A stretch of 64,000 nt of DNA from Diphasiastrum complanatum (lineage: Eukaryota; Streptophyta; Lycopodiopsida; Lycopodiales; Lycopodiaceae). The position numbers and the translations under genes were made by a program. The DNA lies in NCBI GenBank assembly GCA_029204225.1, contig CM055101.1, positions 29,747,975 to 29,811,974 on the forward strand. The letters are read 5' to 3'. How positions within the stretch are numbered: the stretch's first letter is position 1; every line of letters starts with the position of its first letter. The notes under the pieces were generated by a model. That model did not search any database. It worked only from the letters and a program-made list of their open reading frames with translations, and had not been told where the DNA came from. This document shows positions 10,511 through 20,940 of this stretch, piece after piece.

Positions 10511-11766
10511 TGATTGATTTGAAGCGTTGCCATTTTCTCTACTTTTGATTATGTCCTCTATACTTGTCTTAAAGAAATTCGTGAGATATCATTTTTGCAA
10601 TGAGTTAAGTGTCAAGTCAATACAATTTTCAGATTGTACTATACTTATTGACTGTGTATTAAGAGTCGAAGCTTATTGTTAAGTTATTTTTTCATAGTTT
10701 TTCAGCTCACTTCAAATTAAATTATATTTCCTTCAAATTAAACTATGTTTTATATTGGTACTCTCTAGTTAGCAATAGCGTTGCTTCACTTTACGGTTTA
10801 TTGGAATCAAGAGTGATGGCTAGCTTCACACTTATATAGCTCACTTTAAATCTTTTTGGAACTCAAATCTCCTCTAATGTGCTCATATTAGTACTCTCTA
10901 GTTTGCGAGTGTTCCTCAACAATACATGTTGTTGGAATCAAGAGTGTTGCTTACCTTGGAATTCTTCACCTTGGCATTTGAGTCCACCTTGACCATGTAC
11001 GCTCCAAATACCTATATAAGGTTAAAATATTCTTCTCGAACATAGATCAACTCCATTTGGATTGATTTTCGAGGGTTGGTAGGTATCACATATCCAGTTG
11101 TCCTTTATTTTTGAGGTTTGAAATCTCAATGTTAAGCCCCTCTTGATGATTTGTAGGAGTGTTCGTATTGATATGAGCTTCCGAGAAAGGCCGGTGAGGC
11201 TGATTTTGTATGACCAGAGGTTTCAAACAGGTCCTTTGGCTATGCTGGCCCTTCTTGCAAGATGTCAGCCTCTATGAAACCCTCCTCACTTTGATTGTTT
11301 GGGTTAGGTAGTTGATAGATGAGTGGAACAGGTACTACCACTGGCTCAACTTGCTGTGGATCTACCTATTGCTGGTTAGACTTGGCTTCATGCAACTGGG
11401 TGTGGCAAGTGTCTTATGATGCTTGAACATTTGTTAGAAGTCTACAAATTTTTGCTTGTAACTTGTTGCCCCAATAAGAAGATGTGAGGTTACATGTTGG
11501 TAGCTAGGGGTGGATATCTTGTAAAAAAATGATCTCATTTTGTCACATCTTGAAATTGCTTGGTCATGTGCGAATTCTTAGGATTGGGTTATCTGTATCT
11601 GTGTTTGCAATAAGGATATATACTCTACATCCTTTCCAACAATGACTTGTAACGTTGCTTATTAATGTGACTACATGGCTTGGTGTGGTAGCTATTTTGT
11701 TGCTATGTCTTCATGCTACTTGGCCATAGTAAGCTCATTTTCTAGCTTAGTTAAGATAGTGGAGAC
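10511..11766 (+). other. No gene; AT-rich repeat DNA between the tRNA relic and family A
   Basis: Matches 43028-44285 and 56728-57984 in reverse. It contains the MITE right-end remnant (10856-10885). I see no domain or ORF worth naming. AAGATAGTGGAGAC next to family A at 11752-11766 is purine-rich and could be a polypurine tract. Confidence 0.6.
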
Positions 11767-12468
11767 TGTTGGAAGAATTGATAGTTGATGATCGGATGTC
11801 TAGAGAAGAAGCTCTGGATTGATTTTCTTAGAGATGAATACTCTGAGTTACTGGCAGCGGAATGTGATAATGCAAGCTATAGTTGGATCAGTATTGTGTG
11901 AGATAACTTCGATTGAAGAGAGATTTCATGGATGCATCAATGCAAGAACAAACTGTAGTGTGAGACAAAATTGTATTCTTGATCGAAACAAAATTGATCT
12001 GAATACATCATCAGAGTACAAAATGTATGAAGCACGCACATTTGAATGCACTAATTTCAAAAAGCTTCACGCACTGATCGTTTATTCTTTATTCTATCTT
12101 ATTGCACATAGATTCCTATTGCATTACAATGTCAATAGTTTGTGACATTCACTCTCCAGACGCCATCTCCATAGTTGTCTATTATCTTCAGCCTCTTCTG
12201 ATCGACTCTGATACTTGATCCACCTATGCATCCAGTATACGTACCTGGCATAAAGACAAAGGATGATCCAAGAAGAATGAAGCAAGGTCACAACTATCCC
12301 TCTATTTTGTACATGAGATTATATAAGAGACGTTGCAAGAGGTAAGGAAATTCAACTTATTGAAGGGAAGCACATGATTTCGGAACTGTGGCAAGGACAG
12401 TACAGACAAGTGCACGAAAATTAAAAGCTCAACATGCAAGGAATCATTTCTTGCTATCATCCCCAACA
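11767..12468 (-). repeat. Family A repeat, ~702 bp with TG...CA ends
   Basis: Ends TGTTGG and CCAACA are inverted, as in an LTR; lengths are 702 bp here, 702 bp at 56026-56727 and 699 bp at 42329-43027. On the plus strand TATATAAG lies near 12314-12321. All copies share flanks, so independent insertion and target duplication cannot be shown. It may be a solo LTR or just a segment of the larger block. The 108-codon ORF at 11819-12145 lies inside and matches no family I know. Confidence 0.5.
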
Positions 12469-12571
12469 ATGGAGTTTGCCCAACACTGCTGTACTCACTC
12501 GTTTTGGTCACTCCCTGCTGTTGCTGTTGCTGCATGGCGCAACTGGTAAGGGCCAGCCATAGCAAAAACAC
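12302..12571 (-). pseudogene. Possible small ORF with hydrophobic start and poly-Gln
   Basis: The minus-strand frame reads FLLWLALTSCAMQQQQQQG, then GVTKTSEYSS and VGQTPLLGMIARND. The start resembles a signal peptide. Related frames occur at 42232-42417 and from about 55921 but end earlier (stop after LPQF in one, after PVEL in the other). There is no ATG at the start here; an upstream ATG (MAQYN..) runs in a different way to a stop after GKTCS. It could be a captured host-gene fragment or chance; I do not recognise it. Confidence 0.2.
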
Positions 12572-12856
12572 TACGAGCAGGTCTTTCCGCTTGTTACAGC
12601 TGCTGCCACCTTAAAAATATCGTTATATTGAGCCATTGCCCTCGCTGTCTCTACGACTGCATACACGCTATATACAGCTTACGAACGTCACGCTATGGAA
12701 CTCTCTCTCCGCTCTTCGTTTAGATGGATCTGTAGGTTCGATGCAAAACCAATTTTTAGATTCAAATGTTGCTCAAATCAAAATCCAATCCACTTGTCTG
12801 ATTTTGAAACGATGTAAATTGCCTTCAATGTTTCATTGGCATATTAGGTATTAGAT

Positions 12857-12962
12857 AACAGGCATGAGTGGCCCATTATGAAATATCCCAAGGCCTAGGG
12901 CGTGCCCGGGAGGGCGAGCCCGTGGCCTTGGGATATTTCATAACGGGCCACTCATGCCTGTT
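12857..12962. repeat. GC-rich hairpin, 39-bp arms and 28-base loop
   Basis: Arm 12857-12895 and arm 12924-12962 are complementary at 38 of 39 positions (start AACAGGCATGAGTGGCCC). The loop (GGGCGTGCCCGGGAGGGCG core) is itself GC-rich against AT-rich surroundings. A rearranged version is at 55599-55683. Confidence 0.85.
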
Positions 12963-14050
12963 AACCGAAGTTAATAGCAGGCCTGCCTTTCATTGCCTTT
13001 CTTGCGTTTTGTCTTTATTCGGTTAGCTCAGGTGCTTGGAGCCCTTCTTGTTTGTTATGTTTTCAAAAAGCCGGAATGATCTTTCTCTTCATTCCCGAAC
13101 TTGAGCGAGCAAATTGGTGGTAGCAGCTATTCCGAAGCACATGCATTCATAATCCAGTCGATTAGGGAATACATGAAATAAGATAAGAGATGACGGTGCT
13201 GCAGATCTGCAGATGTGCATTATACCTAAAAGGGTTTAAACATCAACGATTAGCAGTTGTCAGATTAGTATGGGAAGCATCTTAAGCATAGAAGACTCTG
13301 GAAGGATGAAACGTGCATTGAACATGCAAATCAAATTGATAGAAGCTGTTTGCTTTTGTTGAATAGCACCACTGTTTCCTTCTTCCATCACATCTCTCCA
13401 CAACCTGCTTTTGCAATGGATGTATCTCCGACCTACAAGCTAGAAATAATGGATCGCTATAATTAAGCTTTTTCTAATGCAGGGTTGATGGAAGCGTGCG
13501 CTACGAGTGAATGGTTGTCTCTCTTTTCCTCAATGGCTTTCTCTCTTTTCCTCTGTGCAATTTATATGAAAATTCTGCGTTGCGCTCTCTGTATAAACAC
13601 TCTCTGACGCTCTGCCTGATGCATGAAGGTCACCCTGATGCATGAAGGTCGCCGTTCACGCCTGAAGGGCACACGATCAGCTTAAATTTAAAAACATATA
13701 CGAATTCAACAGATCATATTTTTTCTCTTGGAAAACACCACTAACAACTCTTTGCAAACAAAAAACAAAAATAGCAATGAACTCATAAGCAATTGTCAAA
13801 ATATGACACATATTCAGTGTGTCAAATATTGACATCAAACGTGACAATGACATGGATGCTAACACAAATGTCACATTAAAAATTCATTCTAATTTCACAT
13901 TTTTATTCACATTAAAATTTTCATTATAATTTCACATGTCAATCTAATTCTAGATTCGCATTCCAATCTCAGTCGTAATTACAGTCATAATCTACATCAC
14001 AATTCGATTTCATTTATCATATTTTTCCTTTTAATTTTAAAATTTTATTC

Positions 14051-14053
<3 letters not shown>
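12963..14053 (+). other. No gene; arm of the R/P inverted duplication
   Basis: Reverse complement of about 54500-55598. AT-rich toward 13680. Includes a local repeat of GATGCATGAAGGTC at 13617-13645. No domain seen; the 65-codon frame at 13677-13874 has a related frame in the other arm but is AT-driven. Confidence 0.55.

Positions 14054-14105
<52 letters not shown>
14054..14105 (+). repeat. (CT)n microsatellite
   Basis: About 50 bases of CT. Its counterpart in the other arm is the GA tract at 54424-54497, which is longer. Confidence 0.95.
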
Positions 14106-14107
<2 letters not shown>

Positions 14108-14415
14108 CTTTAAAATTCAGCTGCAAATCTCTCTAAGCTAGAATCTTATACAATAATCCTTCTCTTTCTCATGACAAAATTCTTTTTCCTCTTTTTTACA
14201 TCTCATTTCATAATTTCTTTCCCATGTTTTTATAAAATCCTTCGCTCTAATATGATTATTTTGTAATCTTAGACTATCTTTGTCTCTTCTCACTGTCATT
14301 TTTTATAACTTTCTTTCTGATCTCGTTCAATTCACTATCATGGTCTCATTCATAATCACTAATCTCATTCACCAACATTCTATCAACATTTACAAATCTC
14401 ATCATAATTCTAATA

Positions 14416-14444
14416 ACACACGCACACACACACACACACACACA
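14416..14444 (+). repeat. (CA)n microsatellite
   Basis: Counterpart is the GT tract at 54085-54114. Confidence 0.93.
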
Positions 14445-14504
14445 AATTCACATTTTAATGACACATTTATACCTTCCTAAACTAAAATCTTTCAAAAAAT
14501 TCTA

Positions 14505-14508
<4 letters not shown>

Positions 14509-14578
<70 letters not shown>
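14509..14578 (+). repeat. (CT)n microsatellite
   Basis: About 70 bases. Counterpart is the GA tract at 53900-53979. Frames reading through these tracts are low-complexity shadows. Confidence 0.95.
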
Positions 14579-14580
<2 letters not shown>

Positions 14581-15006
14581 CTACATCCATAATTCATGAT
14601 ATTACTCATAAATCTCACAAAATCCCAGGATTTACAAACACCAAGTAATTAAAGGTCGATCAAAAAATGGACTCTTATCTCGGAGAATGAAAAATTAGAA
14701 CTAAACTCTACAAAACAGACATAACAATAAACAAATTTATTCAAACAAACACATATCTACAATGTACAGATTGAAGGCCATAAGAATCAGTCTATGAGTT
14801 GTCGGAATAAGTGTTGGTATATTGTTACTAACAGATCCACGGATTTCATTATCCTTTCCGATATATTCAGTGTCTCAGATGTTGTTAAGAGTGCTTGGAT
14901 GATAAACAAATACAGAGCGAAAAAAAACTTACAAAATAGAAGCATCACTTATTGTACTATAAGCATTGATCTTCTCAACCAAAATGCGGCCATAAGAGAG
15001 TAGCAA

Positions 15007-15007
15007 T

Positions 15008-15060
<53 letters not shown>
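15007..15060 (+). repeat. (AG)n microsatellite
   Basis: About 54 bases, imperfect at one end. The same locus is the CT tract at 53372-53445 in P and at 41496-41635 in Q. Confidence 0.95.
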
Positions 15061-15062
<2 letters not shown>

Positions 15063-15553
15063 TCCACATGTACAGTGATAGCTAGTTTCTGTGAATATTT
15101 TGTCAATCATTACGATTCAAAATCATCCATTGATCTTTGGTTTGAAAGACAACACAATTTACACCATTTGCAATGTAGAAAATCAACATCTACTTAATGA
15201 AAGAGATGCAAACTCAATAAGAAATTCATCAAACATCGAACTTATGAGAATATGAAGTTGTTGTCAATACAAAAACAACAAGTTACTATATTTCACACAT
15301 GTGGATCCGAATATAACAAAGTATGAGCATTCTACACACAAGATTGCAAGATATCATCAAGATAGTGCACCAATGGATAGATGAACCCAAGAAAACTCAT
15401 GTATAAGCATGAAATGAGATGAGACGGAGAGGAATGCTTTCTCCTGTGAGTTTATATCCTTTTATTGTAGGTCCATGCATCATTAATGATCTTGGTTTCC
15501 CTCCGTAACAAAAATCCTACTATTAATGTGGACTAGATTCAATGTCTCCAACA
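15061..15553 (-). repeat. LTR fragment of the second copia family
   Basis: On the minus strand it starts TGTTGGAGAC and contains CTACAATAAAAGGATATAAA (TATA region) about 90 bases in. It is truncated at the AG tract. Same as 52876-53371 (plus) and part of 30393-30534 (minus). Confidence 0.7.
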
Positions 15554-15734
15554 TTCACATTTGAATCTACCAAACTCAACCTTCTACTATTTCCTTCACT
15601 TTCTAAAAGTGGTAACTCAAATGCATTTAGACCAATATAACTTTGAGAAGTCAAACTCTAAGTCTAATATGGAAATTGGCCTCAATTGCCAAACAAAGAA
15701 ATATGTCCAACGTATCAAACTAGTTGACAATTTC

Positions 15735-16240
15735 TCACACTCCTTCTTCAACTAGTTTTGTCATAGACTTTGAGAATACTCCAAGTGAAGTTCTATGCTT
15801 TGTAAACAAGTCTTTTCCCAATGCTTTGGTGAAGATATCAACTACAAATTCCTTTGAATGCACAGGTTGAAGCTCCACCTCCTTTGCCATGACTTCCTCC
15901 CTAACAAAGTGATATGCCACCTCAATATGCTTGCTCGTAGCATGAAATATAGGATTGCTTGCCAACTTTTGGGCTGATAGGTTGTCACAAAAGATGATTG
16001 AGCTCAATGAAAAATCCAGCAAGTGAATATCCTTGATTATCTCTTTTCTGCAATGAGTAAGTGCTTTGTACTCGGTCACACTAGATGACAATGAGATAGT
16101 AGCTTGTTTCTTTGACATCCATATCCATCGCCTATTAAAATACAATGTGCACTTATGGATTTCCTATCCATTTGATCTCCAATAAAGTCTGAACCTGAAA
16201 ACCCAAACAATCTATCGCCAAAATGGCATTCGCACAAAGA
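15735..16240 (-). pseudogene. RNase H of the second copia family
   Basis: The minus strand reads SKKQATISLSSSVTEYKAL, FCDNLSAQKLASNP, FHATSKHIEVAYHFVRE and DIFTKALGKDLF, which are diagnostic of a copia RNase H C-terminus. The first part, GFSNSDFIGDQMDRKS in the P copy, lies upstream in another frame (16150-16240). It stands directly beside a gag remnant, so protease, integrase and RT are missing. Near-identical copies: 30717-31136 (minus) and 52275-52694 (plus). Confidence 0.85.
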
Positions 16241-16246
16241 ATACAA

Positions 16247-16486
16247 TCAATCCATAACCACCCTCCCTTTACAGTTGGCGATTATGTTCCCTTGAGAATC
16301 AACATCATAATAAAAATTTGTGGATGACTCTTCGGTGGGGGCGGGAGCCGCGGCTGCTTGTGAGGTACCACCCTCGAGGTCTTGGCTAAGCATACTTTGC
16401 AATTGTGTTTTTTGTTTAGGAGTTAGCGATGCATAGAGATTTGAAACATAATCTCCCAAGCTCTTGCCACTGTCAGATCCCGACAT
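16247..16486 (-). pseudogene. Gag N-terminal remnant of the second copia family
   Basis: From an ATG at 16486 the minus strand encodes about 80 residues: MSGSDSGKSLGDYVSNLY, LTPKQKTQLQSMLSQ, an Ala-rich stretch, then NFYYDVDSQGNI and a stop at 16247. The copy at 51943-52182 is almost unchanged. Position just after a primer site suggests gag; I do not recognise a defined domain. RNase H sequence follows within about 10-100 bases. Confidence 0.5.
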
Positions 16487-16593
16487 GATTAGTACATTCA
16501 TAAACATACAATATATTACAATAAACCCTAATATATTGAAATGAAGTAGAAAAATGAAAATCACCTACAAAGCTTTAATGTATATTAGAGTTA

Positions 16594-16606
16594 GGCTTTC
16601 ATACCA
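16594..16606 (-). other. Primer-binding-site-like sequence, second copia family
   Basis: TGGTATGAAAGC on the minus strand, similar to TGGTATCAGAGC, about 110 bases before the gag ATG. Also at 51833-51844. Confidence 0.55.
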
Positions 16607-17784
16607 GTGATAACAAAAAAAAAATGGACAGATGTGTGTTTATAACCTACAACAAGATGCAAAAGAATCATATAAGAATCCACGTATAAGAATCAAAACA
16701 TGAGTATCAAACAATAATATGCATATAGAAATCATGCTATCTAAATATCGAAAGATAAGAATCAACATATTTTTAAATTGACTAGGTTTATATCATTTGT
16801 GTTTTGTACTTGTGCATATATGTAGTTTATCACAAGGAGATGAATTACATTCAAATATGTAATTTGTAGAGACAAATTGCTCTTAAGTAATAAAAACTTT
16901 CCCAACTTCAAACCTAGATAAACTTTGATGACATAGAATTATCAATGATCAATATTCTTTGCGGAAATTGAATGAATTTATCACTTTAATGAATTGAGTA
17001 ACAGGCATTGATACCTGTAGAACTAAGAATCTTCTATGAACCATGTTTGATGGTATTATAAACACTGACCTTTCTTTGAAAGGATGTGCAGGTACACACG
17101 AATGTACCTGAAGAATCAGAACAAGAATAAGAAGCCCTCTAGGCTTAAGGACTGACCTCTCTTTGAGGGTATGTGTAGGTACTCGAAGAAAGTGCCTAAA
17201 GAACAAGAATCGAAACAAGAAGCTTTCTAAGATTAAGACGATAAACAAGAAGGCTTTTGACAAAGTCTATAAAGAAGGCTCAGAAGAGTCTATAATGAAA
17301 GCTTAGTGGAGTCTATAGGAATAGGCCAAGGGAGTGATCACCCTTTTGACCTTATTCACCATGATTGAGGATGGGCAACCTCTAGAAAAAAGCGCCTAGG
17401 AATTAATGGACATTATGCAAAAACAAGATGGACATATACCTTGGCTCTTCCTTAGGAAGATTGCACTTGGGTGAAATCCCAAGTTTTAACCATGAAAAAT
17501 TATATGTAATCAAAATCAAACCTTGTACCACCTACCTCCCACCCACTTTTCCACATGCATTCTAGGCTATTTGACACCTAGAATGGGGCACCCTCCTACA
17601 CTCTCACTTCATTTGCCAAATCATCATAATAACTCTCCCAAGCTAATACACATCACCCGTTCACCCACTCTAACTAATACACCTCATCCATGCACTCCAC
17701 TCCACCCTAAGTCCAATTGGAGTCTTCCTCACACCTCATGCACTTGAACTTGACACCTAACTCACTTTGGAAGGACTCCCCACT
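16607..17784 (+). other. Non-coding stretch with a short tandem duplication
   Basis: Two diverged copies of a ~80-base unit lie at about 17070-17147 and 17153-17226 (TGACCT.TCTTTGA then GTAGGTAC, CCTAAAGAA, AACAAGAAG). After 17515 the strand is C-rich, with CATTCTAGG...CCTAGAATG able to form a small hairpin (17558-17585). No gene seen. It could be an untranslated leader of an LTR element. Confidence 0.45.
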
Positions 17785-18000
17785 CTCTCTATAAGTAGAA
17801 ATGCGCCCCACTACCAAGAGGATTGAAGGATGTTGCATCCAAGCTCTGTCCATTTGTTGTTTGTTGTGTACAGGTACTTTGGAGAAGAGGATTGAGGCAT
17901 TAGCTCAAAGTGGCTATACTATTTTGTGGATTGTAGAATTTTGGAGCTCAAACCCTCTCGGATTTCTATCCCTCTTTCACATCACAAACACACACACACG

Positions 18001-18069
<69 letters not shown>

Positions 18070-18641
18070 CATGTCAGATCTTAAGCTTGCATTTCACACC
18101 ATGCATTTCCAAATGACCATGCATGTCGCTTCATGACTGTTGCATGTCAAGAATCTATGAACCCTCATGATTGCATGTCAAGAATCTAAGATCCATTTGG
18201 ATTGCCTGTCAAGATTTTAAGATCCAACGTGATTGTATGTCGGAAAAATTAAGACTTAGGAAGAAATTTCTATGTTTTTTTTAAGGTAGATATGGAATTA
18301 AAATCAATGAATAAGAACTAAGTCTATGCTAAGTTGATTTTCCTACTTTGAGACCCCTATTGGAATCCATTGTATATGTAATTGGCATTGGCCAATTGGA
18401 TATGGATAATGACAAGAAAAGAATCCTTCGAGGGGGGGGGGGGGGGGGTTTCCCATCTTGACCCCTTAGTGCTTCCACTGTTGTGTGAATGAATCTATGT
18501 GATGCAATGTTTTCGAGTTTTGATTTAAAGTCTTATTTGATTTTCATTTAAGTTGATTCGAGACAGCTTTATGTGAATTATAAGCCAATAAATCTTTTGG
18601 CCTTTGAGAACTTAGGACAGGCCTTCACCCTCGAGTTTACA
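17785..18641 (+). repeat. LTR-like block G, copy 1
   Basis: Starts near a TATA-like CTCTATAAGTAG (17786). It includes a (CT)n tract (18003-18066), GCATGTC repeats (18065-18245) and a run of 17 G (18432-18448). It ends CTCGAGTTTACA at 18641. A related block at 31375-31952 is directly followed by a primer site, which supports LTR identity. The block at 32522-33546 is the second full copy. Confidence 0.55.
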
Positions 18642-18971
18642 AAATCAATCTAGCAATGAAGACACTACTCAAGTCAACAGGGTAAATAATAAACATGCAT
18701 TTTCTCTTGTTCATAAAGACTTTGTTACTATAACTTAAACATGACCTCAAATACTGTGCTAAAGTGACATGTACTTGATTTTTGTTTCTCGTAGAATAAC
18801 TATTTTCAATTTAAAATATGGTGCGCATGTGTCAATCATTTGTGGAAGTTTGGACGAAAAGATCAGGGTCAACTATCGAATTTGCAAGACATTGAGGTTT
18901 GTTAATTTTATATGATTGATTTTTATTATAATATTTTTCAATCTATGTACGTCATTTATTGAATTTTTTTA

Positions 18972-19211
18972 ATGTGTGTAGCCAATAAATTGAATGAACA
19001 ATTTGAGATGGATGAAAATGAGATTCTATTGCGCAAGGAGGCAAATACTCCTTTCTATCCAGGAGCATCCATTTCGAGACTAGCTACGTCAATTCTTATT
19101 CTAAACCTTCAAGCAACATACAAATGGAGTGACCGTAGTGTCACGTCATTATTTGGGTACTTAACGCATAACACAACTTCAGTACTTTATAGCGTATTTA
19201 CATTAAATTAA
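18972..19211 (+). pseudogene. CACTA TNP2 transposase, N-terminal exon remnant
   Basis: The frame reads FEMDENEILLRKEANTPFYP, GASISRLATSILILNLQATY, then WSDRSVTSLFGYL. This resembles the conserved segment upstream of the TNP2 domain in plant En/Spm transposases (pattern P-YPG...S.L....L.NLKA...WSD.S...LL). It stops being similar after GYL, probably at an intron. A second copy with few changes lies at 33908-34092. Confidence 0.75.
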
Positions 19212-19258
19212 TTTGGTTTTCTTTTCTAGCAACTCATACTTTCGAAAAGAAACATGAT

Positions 19259-19945
19259 ACCTAAAACACGAAAAGAAGCACGAAAGATGGTGAACATACT
19301 TGGAATGAATTAGGACACAATACATGCATGTCCAGAAGACCATGTTTTATATAGAGGTGAGCATTCAGAAAAGCTTCAATGTCCAATGTGTAACGCTTTA
19401 CGTTATCAAGATGATGTAGAAGGGGATGAAGTGCCAAGACAGTTTCCAATTATCTCACGATTGCAACGTTTATTTCGATGTAAATCTTTCGCACAACTAA
19501 TGGATTGGCATGTGAAAAATCGATCTATGGATGATGTGATGTGAGTACCATGTGACTCACTTGCATGGAAACCTGTTGAAGACCAATGGCCTGAGTTAAA
19601 AAATGAACCTCCTAATTTAAGATTTGGCCTTGCTATGGATGGCGTAAATCTTTTTAGCGTTCAAGCGTCAACTTGGTCAACATGGCCAGTTGTGCTCGAT
19701 AATTATAATTACCTTCGTGGTTAAGTATAAACACGGGACGCTTGTTATTAGTACTATTGATTCCAGAAAAGTACAAGTCCAAGAACATGGATGTGTATCT
19801 TGCACCTTTGGTCGATGAAAATTATGCATTCTTTGGAATGGTATTCACGCTTATGGCATCTTGAGACCGTTACAACAAAGGAGCTTCATTGTTCGTGGAA
19901 TTCTAATGTGGACGATGCATAACTATTCTGGTTTATGTGAATGTT
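19259..19945 (+). pseudogene. CACTA (En/Spm) TNP2 transposase domain, decayed
   Basis: The transposase would cut and rejoin CACTA element ends in the nucleus. In order: KEARKMVNILGMN, HACPEDHVLYRGEHSEKLQC with CPMC (paired Cys), FPIISRLQRLF, WHVKNRSMDDVM, DSLAWKPVEDQWPEL, LRFGLAMDGVNLF, STWPVVL, then in a new frame LLVLLIPEKYKSKNMDVYL and APLVDE, and in a third frame SFIVRGILMWTMHNYSG. All are collinear with TNP2 family proteins. There is a TAG after LGMN, a TGA after DDVM and at least two frameshifts. Confidence 0.88.
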
Positions 19946-20029
19946 TTGTACAATAATCTTTGTTTTATATCATCAAAAGAATCTCACAATTGCATCCTAC
20001 AAGTCCAAAAATGTGGTGTGAAGAAGTAG

Positions 20030-20395
20030 ATGAACATGTTAAGGGTGAAGTACCACAAGGAAATGGTGTGCAAAAGAGACTCATCTCAATTAAAAGAGAA
20101 AATTGATGCGTTCATAATATATAACTGTGGACACTTGGAAAAGTGGATTTCAAGGTATGAACAAGTCAAAAAGGAAAGAAACATAACATTGAAACGAAGA
20201 AAAAATATCAATCGAAGAAAAAGGAGAGCGTTCGAGAACGACAGAACTTTGGAGCCCTTACTTTCAAAATGCACTCATGAATGGATTTTTCATACGATAC
20301 TAAAAACAACCAAAACCGGAGAAGAAGTGACCCAATTAGAATGGGAATTTGTTTGTGGATGTGGATGGAAGGTTAGTGTAGTATTGTCTTTGTGA
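20030..20395 (+). pseudogene. Lys/Arg-rich ORF downstream of TNP2, possibly its C-terminus
   Basis: A 121-codon frame: AFIIYNCGHLEKWISRYEQV, a basic stretch RRKNINRRKRRAF, then LEPLLSKCTHEWIFHTILK and EFVCGCGW. The ..NC..L..WI..YEQ part is reminiscent of the region after TNP2 in CACTA proteins, but similarity is weak. It has a zinc-binding look (CGCGW). Position and strand fit the transposon. It could be another gene fragment. Confidence 0.4.
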
Positions 20396-20459
20396 AGTTT
20401 TATTTTTGTACTAAATATCTAAATAGTATTTTAATTTACACAAATTTGTTTTTTTTTGT

Positions 20460-20940
20460 GTTTTAATATAAATCATACACTGCCATGTGGGCATATAGAT
20501 ATCATTATCGTGTTGAGAGAGTTGACAACAAGCGACACATATGTGTTTGCGAGGAAAGAGACCCCTTTTTCAAGCTATTTTGATGAAAAATCGTCACCGC
20601 ACACTATTACGCTACCGCGGAATTGTTAAAAAAAGATGCGTAAATGGCCCATTATGGCCGGTTGCACTTTTATTGAAACTCTGTTTATTTATTAATTTAC
20701 GCCGGACTTAAATTTATCTAAAAATGCCTATGCCCCTAGTTCCCGGGTCTGTCGGGGCTAGGAGGTGCCAGTTCATCTTAAAAACCAGTTAAATGGTAGT
20801 TTTATTCACCATAGGCCACTTTAGTAATTTAAAACCAAACTTGGGGCTCTTCCCTTAAGTTTGGGCCCAACTACCAAAAAGCCCCTATTGGTGCCCATTC
20901 ATGAAGAGGTGCACCGTTTTGGGCCTCAGCCCTCTCTAGC
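20460..20940 (+). repeat. Module C, GC-rich part
   Basis: About 450 bases matching 36890-37300 (plus) and 26340-26720 (minus). Recognisable pieces are GATGAAAAATCGTC, GGCCCATTATGGCCGGTTGC and GGTCTGTCGGGGCTAGGAGG. No ORF. Here it is joined to the gag relic at about 20941. Confidence 0.7.

Larger units (their letters stand above)
6843..11340 (+). repeat. Tandem duplication, ~2.4 kb unit
   Basis: Unit 1 is 6843-9248 and unit 2 starts at 9249 in the same LTR position (CTAGACTAATAATTACTCG) and runs to about 11335 (GATAGATGAGTGGAACA). Each unit holds an LTR part, module D, a tRNA-His relic and flanking AT-rich DNA. Unit 2 is shorter mainly because most of the MITE was lost. The stretches 8104-8410 and 8791-9248 have no gene. 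Confidence 0.8.

Noticed and set aside
11767-12468. Family A as a confirmed solo LTR
   Set aside because: TG...CA ends fit, but all copies share flanks, no target duplication is visible and no polyprotein is attached; kept only as a repeat.
18663-18680. CACTACTCAAG as the terminal CACTA end of the TNP2 element
   Set aside because: Only the first five bases fit, no matching inverted end (TAGTG) or 3-base target duplication was found downstream, and the transposase exon follows too closely.
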